Of a DNA stretch of 64,000 nucleotides, positions 1-8,673 are shown in pieces. Source of the stretch: Rhodocyclaceae bacterium (GTDB taxonomy: Bacteria; Pseudomonadota; Gammaproteobacteria; Burkholderiales; Rhodocyclaceae). Position numbers and translations under genes: made by a program. The number at the start of each line of letters is the position of its first letter. Position 1 is the stretch's first letter. The notes beneath the pieces were generated by a model, which was given only the letters and a program-made list of their open reading frames with translations, searched no databases and was not told the DNA's origin. Location: contig JADKHX010000021.1 of the NCBI GenBank assembly GCA_016721505.1, positions 62,001 to 126,000 on the forward strand, written 5' to 3'.

Positions 1-1
1 G

Positions 2-805
2 GGCTTGGAAGTTGCTGGTGAAGTGGCTGGGCTGGGTGAAGGTGTCACGCAGTGGCAGGTGGGCGATAAAGTCTGTGCACTCACCCCCGGTGGCGGTTAC
101 GCGCAGTTTTGTCTCGCGCCGGAGGGACATGTGCTGCCTTTGCCAACAGGAATGTCACTTGAAGCGGCAGCTGCCTTGCCCGAAGTTTGGTTCACCGTAT
201 GGGCAAATTTGGTCGGGCTGGGACGACTCAAAGCTGGCGAGCGATTGTTGATACATGGTGGCTCCAGCGGCATCGGTTTATGCGCGATTCAACTGGCGAA
301 ATATCTCGGTGTTGAGTCGCTGGTGACTGTGGGTAGTGACGACAAAGCGGCATTTTGTTTGGCTTATGGCGCGCATCACGCGATCAACTACAACACCAGC
401 GATTTTCACAGCCAAGTGATGACAATGACTGCTGACGAAGGTGTCGATGTGGTGCTGGACATGGTCGGCGCGCCCTATTTTCAGCGCAATCTGTCAGTAT
501 TGAGACGCGATGGGCGACTGGTGTCGATTGCGTTTTTGCAAGGCAGCAAAGGCGAAGTCGATTTGCTGCCAATAATGATCAAGCGCTTGACACTGACCGG
601 CTCGACAATGCGCGCCCGTAGCGTGGCGGAAAAGGTCGTGATACGCGATTCCCTCCGGAGCAACATTTGGCCAGCACTTTCCAAGGGTGAATTGACTCCA
701 CACATTTGCGAAACATTCGCTCTCGAAAATGCGACACAAGCCCACGAACTTATGGAGAGCGGGCTTCATATTGGGAAAATTGTCTTGGACGTAAAAGGCG
801 GGTAA
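2..805 (+). CDS. NAD(P)H:quinone oxidoreductase, PIG3-like, 5' truncated
   Basis: This is a zinc-free medium-chain dehydrogenase/reductase of the quinone oxidoreductase family. Such soluble enzymes reduce quinones or enones with NADPH. The frame is open to the left edge, and the first visible residues (Gly-Leu-Glu-Val-Ala-Gly-Glu-Val) are the family's internal motif, so roughly 60 N-terminal residues lie outside the window. The nucleotide-binding loop Gly-Gly-Ser-Ser-Gly-Ile-Gly sits near visible residue 85. The Leu-Pro-Glu-Val-Trp-Phe-Thr-Val-Trp stretch before it is typical of the p53-inducible PIG3 branch. It ends in TAA about 135 bp before the next gene. The family call is firm; the physiological substrate is unknown. 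Confidence 0.85.
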   Translation, partial: GLEVAGEVAGLGEGVTQWQVGDKVCALTPGGGYAQFCLAPEGHVLPLPTGMSLEAAAALPEVWFTVWANLVGLGRLKAGERLLIHGGSSGIGLCAIQLAKYLGVESLVTVGSDDKAAFCLAYGAHHAINYNTSDFHSQVMTMTADEGVDVVLDMVGAPYFQRNLSVLRRDGRLVSIAFLQGSKGEVDLLPIMIKRLTLTGSTMRARSVAEKVVIRDSLRSNIWPALSKGELTPHICETFALENATQAHELMESGLHIGKIVLDVKGG

Positions 806-941
806 TGCCTCCATAGTCCGTTTGGATGATGACACGACTTTGTGACCATAATAAAATCTCTAAAAACCTACTCGCTTATGTGACGATGCGATTAAACCGA
901 TTTGGCTAGGAATTTTTTTAACCTCTCTAAAGGAAAGATGT

Positions 942-2000
942 ATGCGAATCAATGATGAACTTGTAAATTTGTTAAAAACAACTCCAATGGCACGTAACGC
1001 TAATAGACCCAGCGTTGCAAAGTTTGCGGTGGCATCAGCTTTGCTCGTCCTGTCTGGCGCAGCATCTGCTCAGGCATTTCCTCATTGTGTCGAATTTCCA
1101 CAGTCGTCATCGTGTCAGGTCACGCACGAAGTAGAGGGTCTGGAGTCGTATCAGATTCTGGAAACACGCTGGTCGCTCGATTTCAGCTCCTACGTCAGCC
1201 AAATTATTGGCGCTCGCAATCGTGGCCCAGGCAAGCGCCCCGCAACTGCGAGTATTGACCAAAACACAACAGGGCTTGCAGCCGGCGCGGGCGGCGAGCG
1301 TTGGAATGGCTGGGTAGCAGCGGCGCACAGCAATATGGATCACAGTTTCCTCAAAGTCAGCGGGCACGCCAATGTTGCCTTGGGTGGTGTTGATTACACC
1401 TTAGATAACGACGTCATTGTCGGTGTTGCAAGCACCATCGAGCGCAGCCGAACCAGCTCTTTTGGCACACGCATCGAAGGCGATGGTTACTCGTTCGCAC
1501 CCTATGTAGCCGTTCCGCTCAATGCAAACTGGCTGCTCGACGCCAGCCTCGGATTTGGCCGCACCGATGTCGACAGCATCACCGGCGCGTTTGTTGCGAC
1601 CGCCAAAGATCGCCGCACTTTTGAGTCGCTCTCAATCACCTATGGCACCGACATGGGCAAATGGCAGGTGCAGGGCAAAGCCAGCTATCTTGGCTCAAAG
1701 GACAAATTCAACACGACACCCAGCACGACATCGAAGTTGAACCAAGTGCGCGTTGGTGGCCAAGCGACTTATGATGCAGGTAGCGTGCTGCCGTATGTCG
1801 GCGTGACCTTCATTCGCGATGTGTCGACGCCACCACCGATCTTCGGTTCGGCTAATGATCGCGATGCAATTCAATTGCAAGCGGGTGTGAATATTTATTC
1901 CAAAGGCCCGTTGTCGGGCGGCTTGTCCTACTCGTATGAAGCGAATCGCAAAGAAATAAAAAACAATGTCTTCGTCGCAAACCTTAGCTATCGCTTCTGA
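942..2000 (+). CDS. Outer-membrane autotransporter-type beta-barrel protein
   Basis: A 352-residue protein whose C-terminal two thirds alternates polar and hydrophobic residues and ends in Ser-Tyr-Arg-Phe, the terminal-aromatic signature of proteins folded by the BAM complex. This matches the barrel domain of type V autotransporters. A signal peptide is visible at about residues 24-45, ending Ala-Ser-Ala-Gln-Ala, after an unusually long charged N-terminus. The start was chosen because a good ribosome site (AAAGGAAAG) lies just upstream; a Met at residue 16 has none. The passenger region is short, about 60-90 residues with two cysteines, so this may be a barrel-only porin-like protein. The lipoprotein hydrolase gene starts 20 bp downstream. 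Confidence 0.75.
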   Translation: MRINDELVNLLKTTPMARNANRPSVAKFAVASALLVLSGAASAQAFPHCVEFPQSSSCQVTHEVEGLESYQILETRWSLDFSSYVSQIIGARNRGPGKRPATASIDQNTTGLAAGAGGERWNGWVAAAHSNMDHSFLKVSGHANVALGGVDYTLDNDVIVGVASTIERSRTSSFGTRIEGDGYSFAPYVAVPLNANWLLDASLGFGRTDVDSITGAFVATAKDRRTFESLSITYGTDMGKWQVQGKASYLGSKDKFNTTPSTTSKLNQVRVGGQATYDAGSVLPYVGVTFIRDVSTPPPIFGSANDRDAIQLQAGVNIYSKGPLSGGLSYSYEANRKEIKNNVFVANLSYRF

Positions 2001-2006
2001 TACTTG

Positions 2007-2022
2007 ATGCGCTAACGCGCAT
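2007..2022 (+). promoter_or_regulatory. Hairpin holding the start codon of the next gene
   Basis: ATGCGC-TAAC-GCGCAT forms a perfect 6-bp stem with a 4-base loop between the barrel gene's stop and the lipoprotein gene. Its right arm contains the first two bases of the ATG at 2021. No Shine-Dalgarno sequence is seen, so translation of the lipoprotein may depend on ribosomes arriving from upstream. The structure is read directly; the function is inferred. Confidence 0.35.
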
Positions 2023-2866
2023 GAAGATTGACCATGGCTGTGTCGGCAGATTTGTCGGCACAGCCATTTTTTTGGGTTGTGTTTTTGTCAGCGGCTGTGC
2101 CAACCTCACCGCCAGCCCCACCGAGCGCGCCGATACACTGGCGCAGCAAAATGGCTTTGTTAATGTGCCATTGCAATCAGGACTTCACGCCTACTGGCGC
2201 ACGCAATCATCGTCCGCCACAGCGCCCGAACTCACCATATACATCGAAGGCGATGGTGCGCACTGGCCGCGTGGGTTGCCGCCTGCCGACCCGACGCCGA
2301 TTAACCCCTACGCGCTAAAGCTTGCCATCGCCGACACCACTTCAAACGTGGCGTACCTCGGTCGCGCCTGCCAGTATCTACCTGCAAGTGAGCTTGCAAA
2401 ATGTCCGCTGGCGCTGTGGACTGATGCGCGGTTCGGTGATGATGCCATCACATCAATGTCACGCAGTATTGATGAAATTAAGACTAAGTCCAAGGCAAAA
2501 TCATTGCGATTGGTCGGTTATTCCGGTGGTGGCACGCTGGCGGTATTGGTGCTCGCCAAACGTCTCGACGTGAGTTGTTTGGTAACTGTTGCTGCACCTT
2601 TAGACACGGAAACGTGGGCCGCAACGCTCGGCGTATCGCCCTTAAAAAACTCACATAATCCTGCGTTAGATATGGATTCGACAAGCGAGTTTCGGCAGAC
2701 GCATTTTCAGGGTGGCGCTGATGCAGTCGTTCCGCCCTCAACCACTCTCGCCTTTCGCTCGCGACATCCCACGGCCAAATTCGTGCTGGATGAAAATTAC
2801 GACCACGAATGCTGTTGGGACAAGCAATGGGCGCAGCGCATGGCGGCAGCTTGCCCGTCGCTATAG
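2021..2866 (+). CDS. Alpha/beta-hydrolase fold lipoprotein
   Basis: A 281-residue predicted lipoprotein. A hydrophobic leader ends in Val-Ser-Gly-Cys, with lipidation expected at Cys26. The body has a nucleophile elbow Gly-Tyr-Ser-Gly-Gly-Gly with Ser168 as likely nucleophile. A late Asp-Ala-Val-Val-Pro segment and Asp-His-Glu-Cys-Cys-Trp near the end probably supply the acid and histidine of the triad. It should be an esterase- or lipase-like enzyme anchored in the envelope; the substrate is unknown. It lies 20 bp after the barrel gene, probably in the same transcript, and its start codon is in a small hairpin. A copy of the dispersed 26-bp element begins 12 bp after its stop. Confidence 0.75.
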   Translation: MKIDHGCVGRFVGTAIFLGCVFVSGCANLTASPTERADTLAQQNGFVNVPLQSGLHAYWRTQSSSATAPELTIYIEGDGAHWPRGLPPADPTPINPYALKLAIADTTSNVAYLGRACQYLPASELAKCPLALWTDARFGDDAITSMSRSIDEIKTKSKAKSLRLVGYSGGGTLAVLVLAKRLDVSCLVTVAAPLDTETWAATLGVSPLKNSHNPALDMDSTSEFRQTHFQGGADAVVPPSTTLAFRSRHPTAKFVLDENYDHECCWDKQWAQRMAAACPSL

Positions 2867-2878
2867 GTCAAGCTCACC

Positions 2879-2904
2879 TGTCAGTTGGTGCTGATGAAAC
2901 AACA
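2879..2904 (-). repeat. Dispersed 26-bp element, copy 1 (half-degenerate)
   Basis: On the minus strand the right half of the element, CAGCACCAACTGACA, is intact, but the adjoining CAGCGTGT half is replaced by unrelated bases. A sequence matching that missing half with its usual flank (GGTCACACGCTGTCAAA on the plus strand) occurs about 75 bp downstream at 2969-2985. The copy may therefore be split by an insertion. It lies between convergent genes, just after a stop codon. Confidence 0.65.
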
Positions 2905-2995
2905 GCAAAACCAAAACTACCAGCGACAAGGCGATCGCGCAAAAGACGCGTTCTGCGCCGTCGCGTGTGGTCACACGCTGTCAAACGTGAATAGA

Positions 2996-3721
2996 TCACC
3001 GTCGCGGCATTATCTGTATCGCACGTATCGGTTGGTTCGATAGCTGCATCATGTGTGCATCAAATCCACCGCCACGCAGGAAGGCTGGGCGTTGCTTGAG
3101 GATTTGCAAAGCCGGTTCGCCGGGACGTGGATTGGCCAGCGCGAGGCCGGTTTCCTCCGGTTTCACATCTATCGATGTTGGTCCAGTTTCTGCCTTATCC
3201 AAACTTAACGAAGTTTTTCCGTCATGCACATAGTTGTAGGTTCCGGCGCGTGCATCCTGGGTGTCTTCAGGCAAAATCGCAATTTCAAAATCGGTTCCAC
3301 GAATACCTATGGTGGCGGTTGGTGTAGTGAATTTCACGCCATCTGACCGCGTCTTACCCAGCAGTCCTGTCACACTGCGCAAGCCACCCTTGATCAAGTT
3401 GGTGAAAAACGAGTCAGTGGATTTGTTTTCGTATTGAAAAGTTTTCACCAACATACTTGAATCCGAACGCAAGGTGATAACGGAGTTGTCCTTGAATCGG
3501 ATTAACACCTCGGCAGCTTTGGCGGTGGTGATGAGATCGCCTTCATTAATAACTTCTTCCCCCTTGGCGGTAATCGTTGGGGCATCAGCGCGCCCGATAT
3601 ACACATCACCTTTGAGTTTCGCAATGGTGCCCGCCTGCCCTGCAAATGCTGAATTGGCGGTGATCAATCCAAGCGTCGCAATCAGTAACAGCGAAGCGAT
3701 ATTTTTACCTGAAGTCAACAT
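2996..3721 (-). CDS. FecR-domain periplasmic protein
   Basis: A 241-residue protein with an N-terminal signal peptide (about residues 1-27, ending Ser-Ala-Phe-Ala) followed by a FecR domain. The core motif Thr-Ala-Thr-Ile-Gly-Ile-Arg-Gly-Thr-Asp-Phe is near residue 140, preceded by a segment resembling Gly-Asp-Leu-Ile-Thr-Thr and Thr-Leu-Arg-Ser-Asp-Ser. There is no anti-sigma transmembrane segment and no neighbouring sigma factor or TonB receptor. It is therefore probably one of the stand-alone secreted FecR proteins found with cyclase or surface genes rather than an iron-citrate regulator. The last 60 residues are basic and proline-rich without a recognisable domain. Confidence 0.8.
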   Translation of the reverse strand: MLTSGKNIASLLLIATLGLITANSAFAGQAGTIAKLKGDVYIGRADAPTITAKGEEVINEGDLITTAKAAEVLIRFKDNSVITLRSDSSMLVKTFQYENKSTDSFFTNLIKGGLRSVTGLLGKTRSDGVKFTTPTATIGIRGTDFEIAILPEDTQDARAGTYNYVHDGKTSLSLDKAETGPTSIDVKPEETGLALANPRPGEPALQILKQRPAFLRGGGFDAHMMQLSNQPIRAIQIMPRR

Positions 3722-3835
3722 GTGGTTCTCTCAGAAAAAATGCAGAAATGTGTAAGGTATGGATGCCAAGCAATTCTAAATGACTATGTGTTTGGGGTGC
3801 CGCGTCAGCTTTGTTACCGAATGAATCAATAATTT

Positions 3836-4765
3836 CTATGGCTTATTTCGTACCGGAACACTGGTCGTACAGACATCGGTATGTCCAAAACTATGGACAA
3901 ACCACCCACCACGAAAGCGTTTCGCATTGAGCAAGTCGGCCCAGGTTTTGCTATCGCTTTTCAGCACTTCAATGCGTGGTCTTTCGTTCTCGGCAATATC
4001 CGCAGCGAGGCGTACCTTTGTAATCGGGTGATATTGCTCGGGCTTGTCATAAAAACCCATATTGATGCCGCCGCGCGGCAGTGCGGCAAGATGCTCCATG
4101 CCTCGCAGTACCCGCCCAACGACGGTGATGTTCAAATCCAATCCGCGTGGCGCGTTGCCAATGATCGCGTACAGTTCGGCGCCAGTAGAAGAGTCCACCG
4201 CCTCGCCGCGACCAGCACCAACCATGCCATAGCAATGCGTAAGCCAGGCTTTGTTTTGTTTCGGCTCAGCAGCAACCGGAAAGCCATCTACAAAACCAGT
4301 CACTGATGCCCAGCCATCAACATCTTTTAATTTTGTAATTGGCAAGCCTTTGTATGCCACTGAAAACTCGACGGGGACTTTGGCGGCGGCAGTACCCAAC
4401 GACTTGGCAAGCTTCGCATCATCGCCGTTCGGGTCACCCCACTGCGTGACGTAATTGTCTTGCACACGAATGATTGCCAAGCCATCGTAATAAGCTTGGT
4501 GAGCGAGCGTACGGATGTTTGCTGCGTGCGCCGGTGCGAAACGCTTGGCAAGCTCAATTAACACTTGGCCCTGCGGTAGATCCATCACCAGCAAATCCGT
4601 CGGTGCGACATCACGCCAGTCGGAAGCTGGCGAGGTGGCAATAATTTCGGCGCCTGCCCTTGGTGGTTTCTTGGGTGCAGCCTTTGTCGCCCCAGCATTG
4701 GCAGTTGTGAGGGCGAACGCGAAGCAACAAGAAAAAATCATCTGTAAAAAACGAATTCTATTCAT
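3836..4765 (-). CDS. Periplasmic cyclophilin-type peptidyl-prolyl isomerase
   Basis: A 309-residue protein with a signal peptide (about residues 1-27) and a cyclophilin-like domain over roughly residues 55-250. Family features visible are Phe-Ala-Pro-Ala-His-Ala-Ala-Asn-Ile-Arg-Thr-Leu, the Tyr-Tyr-Asp-Gly segment, and Gly-Ala-Glu-Leu-Tyr-Ala-Ile-Ile-Gly followed by Val-Gly-Arg-Val. It should catalyse proline isomerisation during folding of exported proteins. The domain is longer than cytoplasmic PpiB and has inserted loops, as in other large periplasmic members of this class. It faces the M3 peptidase gene divergently across about 120 bp. Confidence 0.8.
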   Translation of the reverse strand: MNRIRFLQMIFSCCFAFALTTANAGATKAAPKKPPRAGAEIIATSPASDWRDVAPTDLLVMDLPQGQVLIELAKRFAPAHAANIRTLAHQAYYDGLAIIRVQDNYVTQWGDPNGDDAKLAKSLGTAAAKVPVEFSVAYKGLPITKLKDVDGWASVTGFVDGFPVAAEPKQNKAWLTHCYGMVGAGRGEAVDSSTGAELYAIIGNAPRGLDLNITVVGRVLRGMEHLAALPRGGINMGFYDKPEQYHPITKVRLAADIAENERPRIEVLKSDSKTWADLLNAKRFRGGWFVHSFGHTDVCTTSVPVRNKP

Positions 4766-4887
4766 CGCAAATCTCTCGCTGTGTGTATTGATCGGTTGTC
4801 AGCATACCCAAATATGTTAATTACCGATGGGAAAATTTTGCAGCGCGAACGCATACAATTGCCCGCATTACTTATCGAGACTTTCCA

Positions 4888-7050
4888 ATGAGAAACTTAA
4901 GCCATGCACATAAATTTGTCACTTCACTGGTCGCTAGTCTCATGCTAGCAAGTGCTGCCAACGCCACCGATATTCAAGCCCAAGCCGCTGCGCCTGCCAT
5001 GCTGGCGAAATGGACCGGCCCGCATGGCGGAGTGCCTGATTGGCGCTCGGTCAATGTTGATGAATTCCCCGCTGCGTTTGCGGTTGCAATGAATGAGCAG
5101 CGCGCCGAAATTGCTCGCATCACCAGCGACAAAGCCAAGCCGAGCTTTGACAACACAATTGTTGCGCTTGAGCGTAGCGGCCAGACAATGACCCGCATCT
5201 ATACCTATTACAACGTGCATACCAGCGTACTCAATGTCGGCAAACTGCCTAGCATCAAACGTGAGCTAGCGCCAAAACTCGCGGCTTTTGGTGATGAGAT
5301 CAATCAGAATTTGCCCTTGTTCAAACGAGTGGAAACGGTGTACCAGGCGCGCGAAAAACTCAAGCTCACGCCGGAGCAATTGCGTTTGACGTGGCTGACC
5401 TACACTGAATTTGTACGTGCCGGGGCGAAGCTAGATGCAACGCAAAAAAAACGTGTCAGCGAAATCAATCAACGCCTCGCCACTTTGTTTAGTGATTTCC
5501 AACAGCACTTGCTTGACGACGAGGCCAAACCTTACACCTTGATCGAAAGTGCAGCTGGGTTGGCCGGTTTGCCACAAGATTTGCAAGATGCCGCCGCGCG
5601 CTCGGCAGAGGCACGCGGACAAAAAGGCAAATGGGCGGTGGACAATACCCGCTCATCGATGGAACCGTTTCTTAGCTTAGCCAACGACCGTGTATTACGC
5701 GAAAAGGTTTGGCGCACCTACTACAACCGCGGTAACAACGATGATGCCAGCGACAATAAGAAAATCATCACAGAGATACTCGCGCTGCGTTTTGAGCGCG
5801 CCCAACTTCTCGGCTACGCCACTCATGCGCATTGGCGCGTCGAGCCGGAAATGGCCGCCACACCGGCCCGTGCAATGGCGCTGATGGAAGCGGTATGGAA
5901 GCCTGCAGTGGCGCAAGTGCATACCGATGTCGCCGCGATGCAAAAAATTATTGATGCCGAAGGCGGCGGATTCAAGCTTGCACCGTGGGACTATCGCTAC
6001 TACGCCGAGAAACTGCGCAAAGCGCAATATGACCTTGACCTCAACGAAGTGAAGCCCTATTTGCAAATGGATAAATTACGCGAAGCGATGTTTTGGTCGG
6101 CGACAAAACTCTATGGCTTGAGCTTCGTTGCCGCACCCAACATCGCCACCAATCATGCGGATGTGACCGCGTGGGAAGTCCGTGACGCGGCAGGAAAGCA
6201 TGCCGGTTATTGGTATTTCGATCCCTACGCAAGGCTTGGCAAATCGTCAGGTGCTTGGATGAATTCGTATCGCAACCAGCAAAAGCTTGACCACGTCTTG
6301 ACACCTATCGTTTCCAATAATTCAAACTTTATCCCCGCTGCCAAAGGCCAAGCCGTGCTGATTTCCTGGGACGATGCAGTCACCATGTTTCACGAATTTG
6401 GCCACGCCTTGCATGGTTTGTTATCCAATGTCACCTACCCGACTCTATCGGGCGCCAACGTCGCGCGTGACTTCGTCGAGTTTCCTTCGCAGATTAACGA
6501 ACGCTGGTTACTCACGCCGGAAGTGCTTGATAAATTTGCGCTGCATTATCAAACCGGAAAACCCATTCCGCATGCATTGGTCGAGAAAATCGTGCGCGCC
6601 AAAACCTTCAACGAAGGTTTCACTACGGTGGAATATTTATCCGCCGCAATAATCGATATGAAGTTTCATCTCGCTGGCGGCGCCGCAATCAATCCGGTTG
6701 AGTTCGAACGGGACACGCTGACGGCAATGGGTATGCCGGACGAAGTGGTGATGCGTCATCGCACCACACAATTTGCTCACGCCTTTGGCAGCGATGGCTA
6801 CTCAGCTGGCTATTACGCTTACCTGTGGGCGGATTCGCTTACCGCCGATGCGTGGGAGGCATTTGAACAATCCGCAGGCGGCGCATGGGACAAGCCTACC
6901 GCTGCACGTTTCGTCAAAGAAATTTTGTCACGCGGTAATAGCGTCGATCAGACAATCGCCTTTCGTAATTTCCGTGGTCGTGATGTGGATACCGCCGCGC
7001 TTATGCGACATCGCGGATTTGCGCCAGCCTTAAAGAGGCCGGTTAAATAA
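4888..7050 (+). CDS. M3 family zinc metallopeptidase (Dcp/oligopeptidase-type), exported
   Basis: A 720-residue thimet-type peptidase with a signal peptide (about residues 1-27). The zinc motif His-Glu-Phe-Gly-His is at residues 502-506, followed by Ala-Leu-His-Gly and the downstream Asn-Glu-Gly-Phe region that supplies the third ligand. M3 enzymes of this size remove dipeptides or cut short peptides; the leader implies action in the periplasm, as for Dcp-like carboxydipeptidases. Length and the C-terminal Phe-Gly-Ser-Asp-Gly-Tyr-Ser-Ala-Gly-Tyr-Tyr substrate-site motif are normal for the family. It appears to be a single-gene transcription unit. Confidence 0.88.
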   Translation: MRNLSHAHKFVTSLVASLMLASAANATDIQAQAAAPAMLAKWTGPHGGVPDWRSVNVDEFPAAFAVAMNEQRAEIARITSDKAKPSFDNTIVALERSGQTMTRIYTYYNVHTSVLNVGKLPSIKRELAPKLAAFGDEINQNLPLFKRVETVYQAREKLKLTPEQLRLTWLTYTEFVRAGAKLDATQKKRVSEINQRLATLFSDFQQHLLDDEAKPYTLIESAAGLAGLPQDLQDAAARSAEARGQKGKWAVDNTRSSMEPFLSLANDRVLREKVWRTYYNRGNNDDASDNKKIITEILALRFERAQLLGYATHAHWRVEPEMAATPARAMALMEAVWKPAVAQVHTDVAAMQKIIDAEGGGFKLAPWDYRYYAEKLRKAQYDLDLNEVKPYLQMDKLREAMFWSATKLYGLSFVAAPNIATNHADVTAWEVRDAAGKHAGYWYFDPYARLGKSSGAWMNSYRNQQKLDHVLTPIVSNNSNFIPAAKGQAVLISWDDAVTMFHEFGHALHGLLSNVTYPTLSGANVARDFVEFPSQINERWLLTPEVLDKFALHYQTGKPIPHALVEKIVRAKTFNEGFTTVEYLSAAIIDMKFHLAGGAAINPVEFERDTLTAMGMPDEVVMRHRTTQFAHAFGSDGYSAGYYAYLWADSLTADAWEAFEQSAGGAWDKPTAARFVKEILSRGNSVDQTIAFRNFRGRDVDTAALMRHRGFAPALKRPVK

Positions 7051-7144
7051 GTGGGCCGACTGGTTTGACTGCACTGAAGCGGAGCGCATCGCCTAGCTGT
7101 TTGCGTTATTCTGACCCGGAGCCATCAACAACTTGGAGTAAGCC

Positions 7145-8638
7145 ATGACGCCTATGAATCCACAAGATGCGATGTTTTTGTTGTTTGAAAACCGTCATAC
7201 GCCAATGCACGTTGCTGGCCTGCAGTTGTTCACGCCGGCAAAATCGGCGAAAGGGCCAGGTAGCCCGTTTCTGTCTGAACTGATCGCGGCATGGAAGCGC
7301 CATGCCACGGCCAACGCGCCGTTTAATCTGCGTCCGGTGCAAAACTTGGGTCGCTGGTTTTGGGAAGAGGACGACCACTTCGACGTGGACTACCACTTGC
7401 GCCATCTAGCCCTGCCTTACCCGGGTCGTGTACGTGAGCTACTCAACATGGTGTCACGCCTACACGCAACGCCACTTGATCGCAACCGGCCGCTGTGGGA
7501 GGTCTATCTGATTGAAGGTCTCAACGATGGACGATTTGCGATCTATACCAAGTTTCACCATGCCTTGATTGATGGTGTCACCGGTAGCCGCTTGTTTGCG
7601 TCTACGATGTCGACCGACCCAAGGGCGACCAAGGCGATGCTGCCATTTTGGGCGATGAAGCACAAACATCGCGCCAGCAATGCGCCGGCGAAAAGTAAAT
7701 CCATCTTGCAAAAGGCAATGGCGACGCTGGCCAGCGGCAAGGAGATCGTTCCCGGCTTGGCGCATGGCATGTTTGATTTGGTTCGTGGGCTTGCCGGCTC
7801 GGATGCTGAGGCCTTGCCGTTTCAAGCGCCGCCCAGCATGTTCAATGTCGAAATATCCGGTTCGCGCAGGTTTGTTGCGCAGTCTTACTCGCTGCCAGAG
7901 TTCAAGGCATTGGGCAAGCTGGCCGGGGCAACGGTGAATGATGTGACATTGGCAGTTTGCGCCGGTGCGCTGCGCCGATATTTGCTATCGCACAATGCGC
8001 TACCGGCCAAGCCCTTAGTAGCGATGGTGCCCGTTTCGCTGCATAGCGAAGGCGGCGAAGGTGGCAATCAAATCGCCATGGTGACGACTGAATTGGCAAC
8101 CGATATTACCGATCCAATTGAACGGCTGCGACGAATCAAGAAATCCATGACGGTGGCCAAAGATCGTCTCCGTAAGATGGGAAAAACCGAGAAGATGGCC
8201 TACTCCGCCGCAACTTTGCAAGCACCGGCTTTGCCATTGATGATGACCGGCCTTGGCAAACGCGCGCCCTTGTGCAATGTGACAATTTCCAATGTTCCCG
8301 GTGCACCGCAGACTTTGTATTTGCAAGGCGCACGCCTTGATGAGGCCTATCCGGTCTCAATTCCCATGGATTACAACGCACTGAATATCACCGTCAGCAG
8401 CTACGGTGACAGCTTCGCCTTTGGTTTTATCGCCTGCCGCCGCACGGTGCCCGGTTTGCAGCGAATGATTGATCACACCGATGCCGCATTGGCAGAATTG
8501 CGCAAAGCTTTGGGTAAGAAAAAGCCGACTACGGCGAATACACCTACTGCCACCGCCAAGCTAAAACCTTCGAGCGCTAAAGTTAAAGCGGCGCCTACCA
8601 AGGCAACAAAAATAAAAGTGGCGAAACCGAAGGCGTGA
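7145..8638 (+). CDS. Wax ester synthase/diacylglycerol acyltransferase (WS/DGAT)
   Basis: A 497-residue bifunctional acyltransferase that makes wax esters or triacylglycerol from acyl-CoA. The catalytic motif His-His-Ala-Leu-Ile-Asp-Gly is at residues 138-144, and the family's Pro-Leu-Trp-Glu motif lies about 25 residues before it. A late Asn-Val-Pro-Gly-Ala motif is also present. The last 45 or so residues are a low-complexity Ala/Lys/Thr/Pro tail, highly basic and unlike the catalytic domain. Similar tails occur on granule-associated and DNA-binding proteins. Storage-lipid synthesis fits with the PHA-synthase-like gene at the right end of the window. It converges on the ggt gene. Confidence 0.9.
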   Translation: MTPMNPQDAMFLLFENRHTPMHVAGLQLFTPAKSAKGPGSPFLSELIAAWKRHATANAPFNLRPVQNLGRWFWEEDDHFDVDYHLRHLALPYPGRVRELLNMVSRLHATPLDRNRPLWEVYLIEGLNDGRFAIYTKFHHALIDGVTGSRLFASTMSTDPRATKAMLPFWAMKHKHRASNAPAKSKSILQKAMATLASGKEIVPGLAHGMFDLVRGLAGSDAEALPFQAPPSMFNVEISGSRRFVAQSYSLPEFKALGKLAGATVNDVTLAVCAGALRRYLLSHNALPAKPLVAMVPVSLHSEGGEGGNQIAMVTTELATDITDPIERLRRIKKSMTVAKDRLRKMGKTEKMAYSAATLQAPALPLMMTGLGKRAPLCNVTISNVPGAPQTLYLQGARLDEAYPVSIPMDYNALNITVSSYGDSFAFGFIACRRTVPGLQRMIDHTDAALAELRKALGKKKPTTANTPTATAKLKPSSAKVKAAPTKATKIKVAKPKA

Positions 8639-8673
8639 TGCCCTGATGAGAAAGATTTAAGCGCAAAGATAAA

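Noticed and set aside
4211..4230. CCAGCACCAAC core in the cyclophilin gene
   Set aside because: Only the 11-base core matches; the CAGCGTGT half and the CTG end are absent, and Val-Gly-(Ala/Val)-Gly-Arg is, as I recall, conserved in related cyclophilins.
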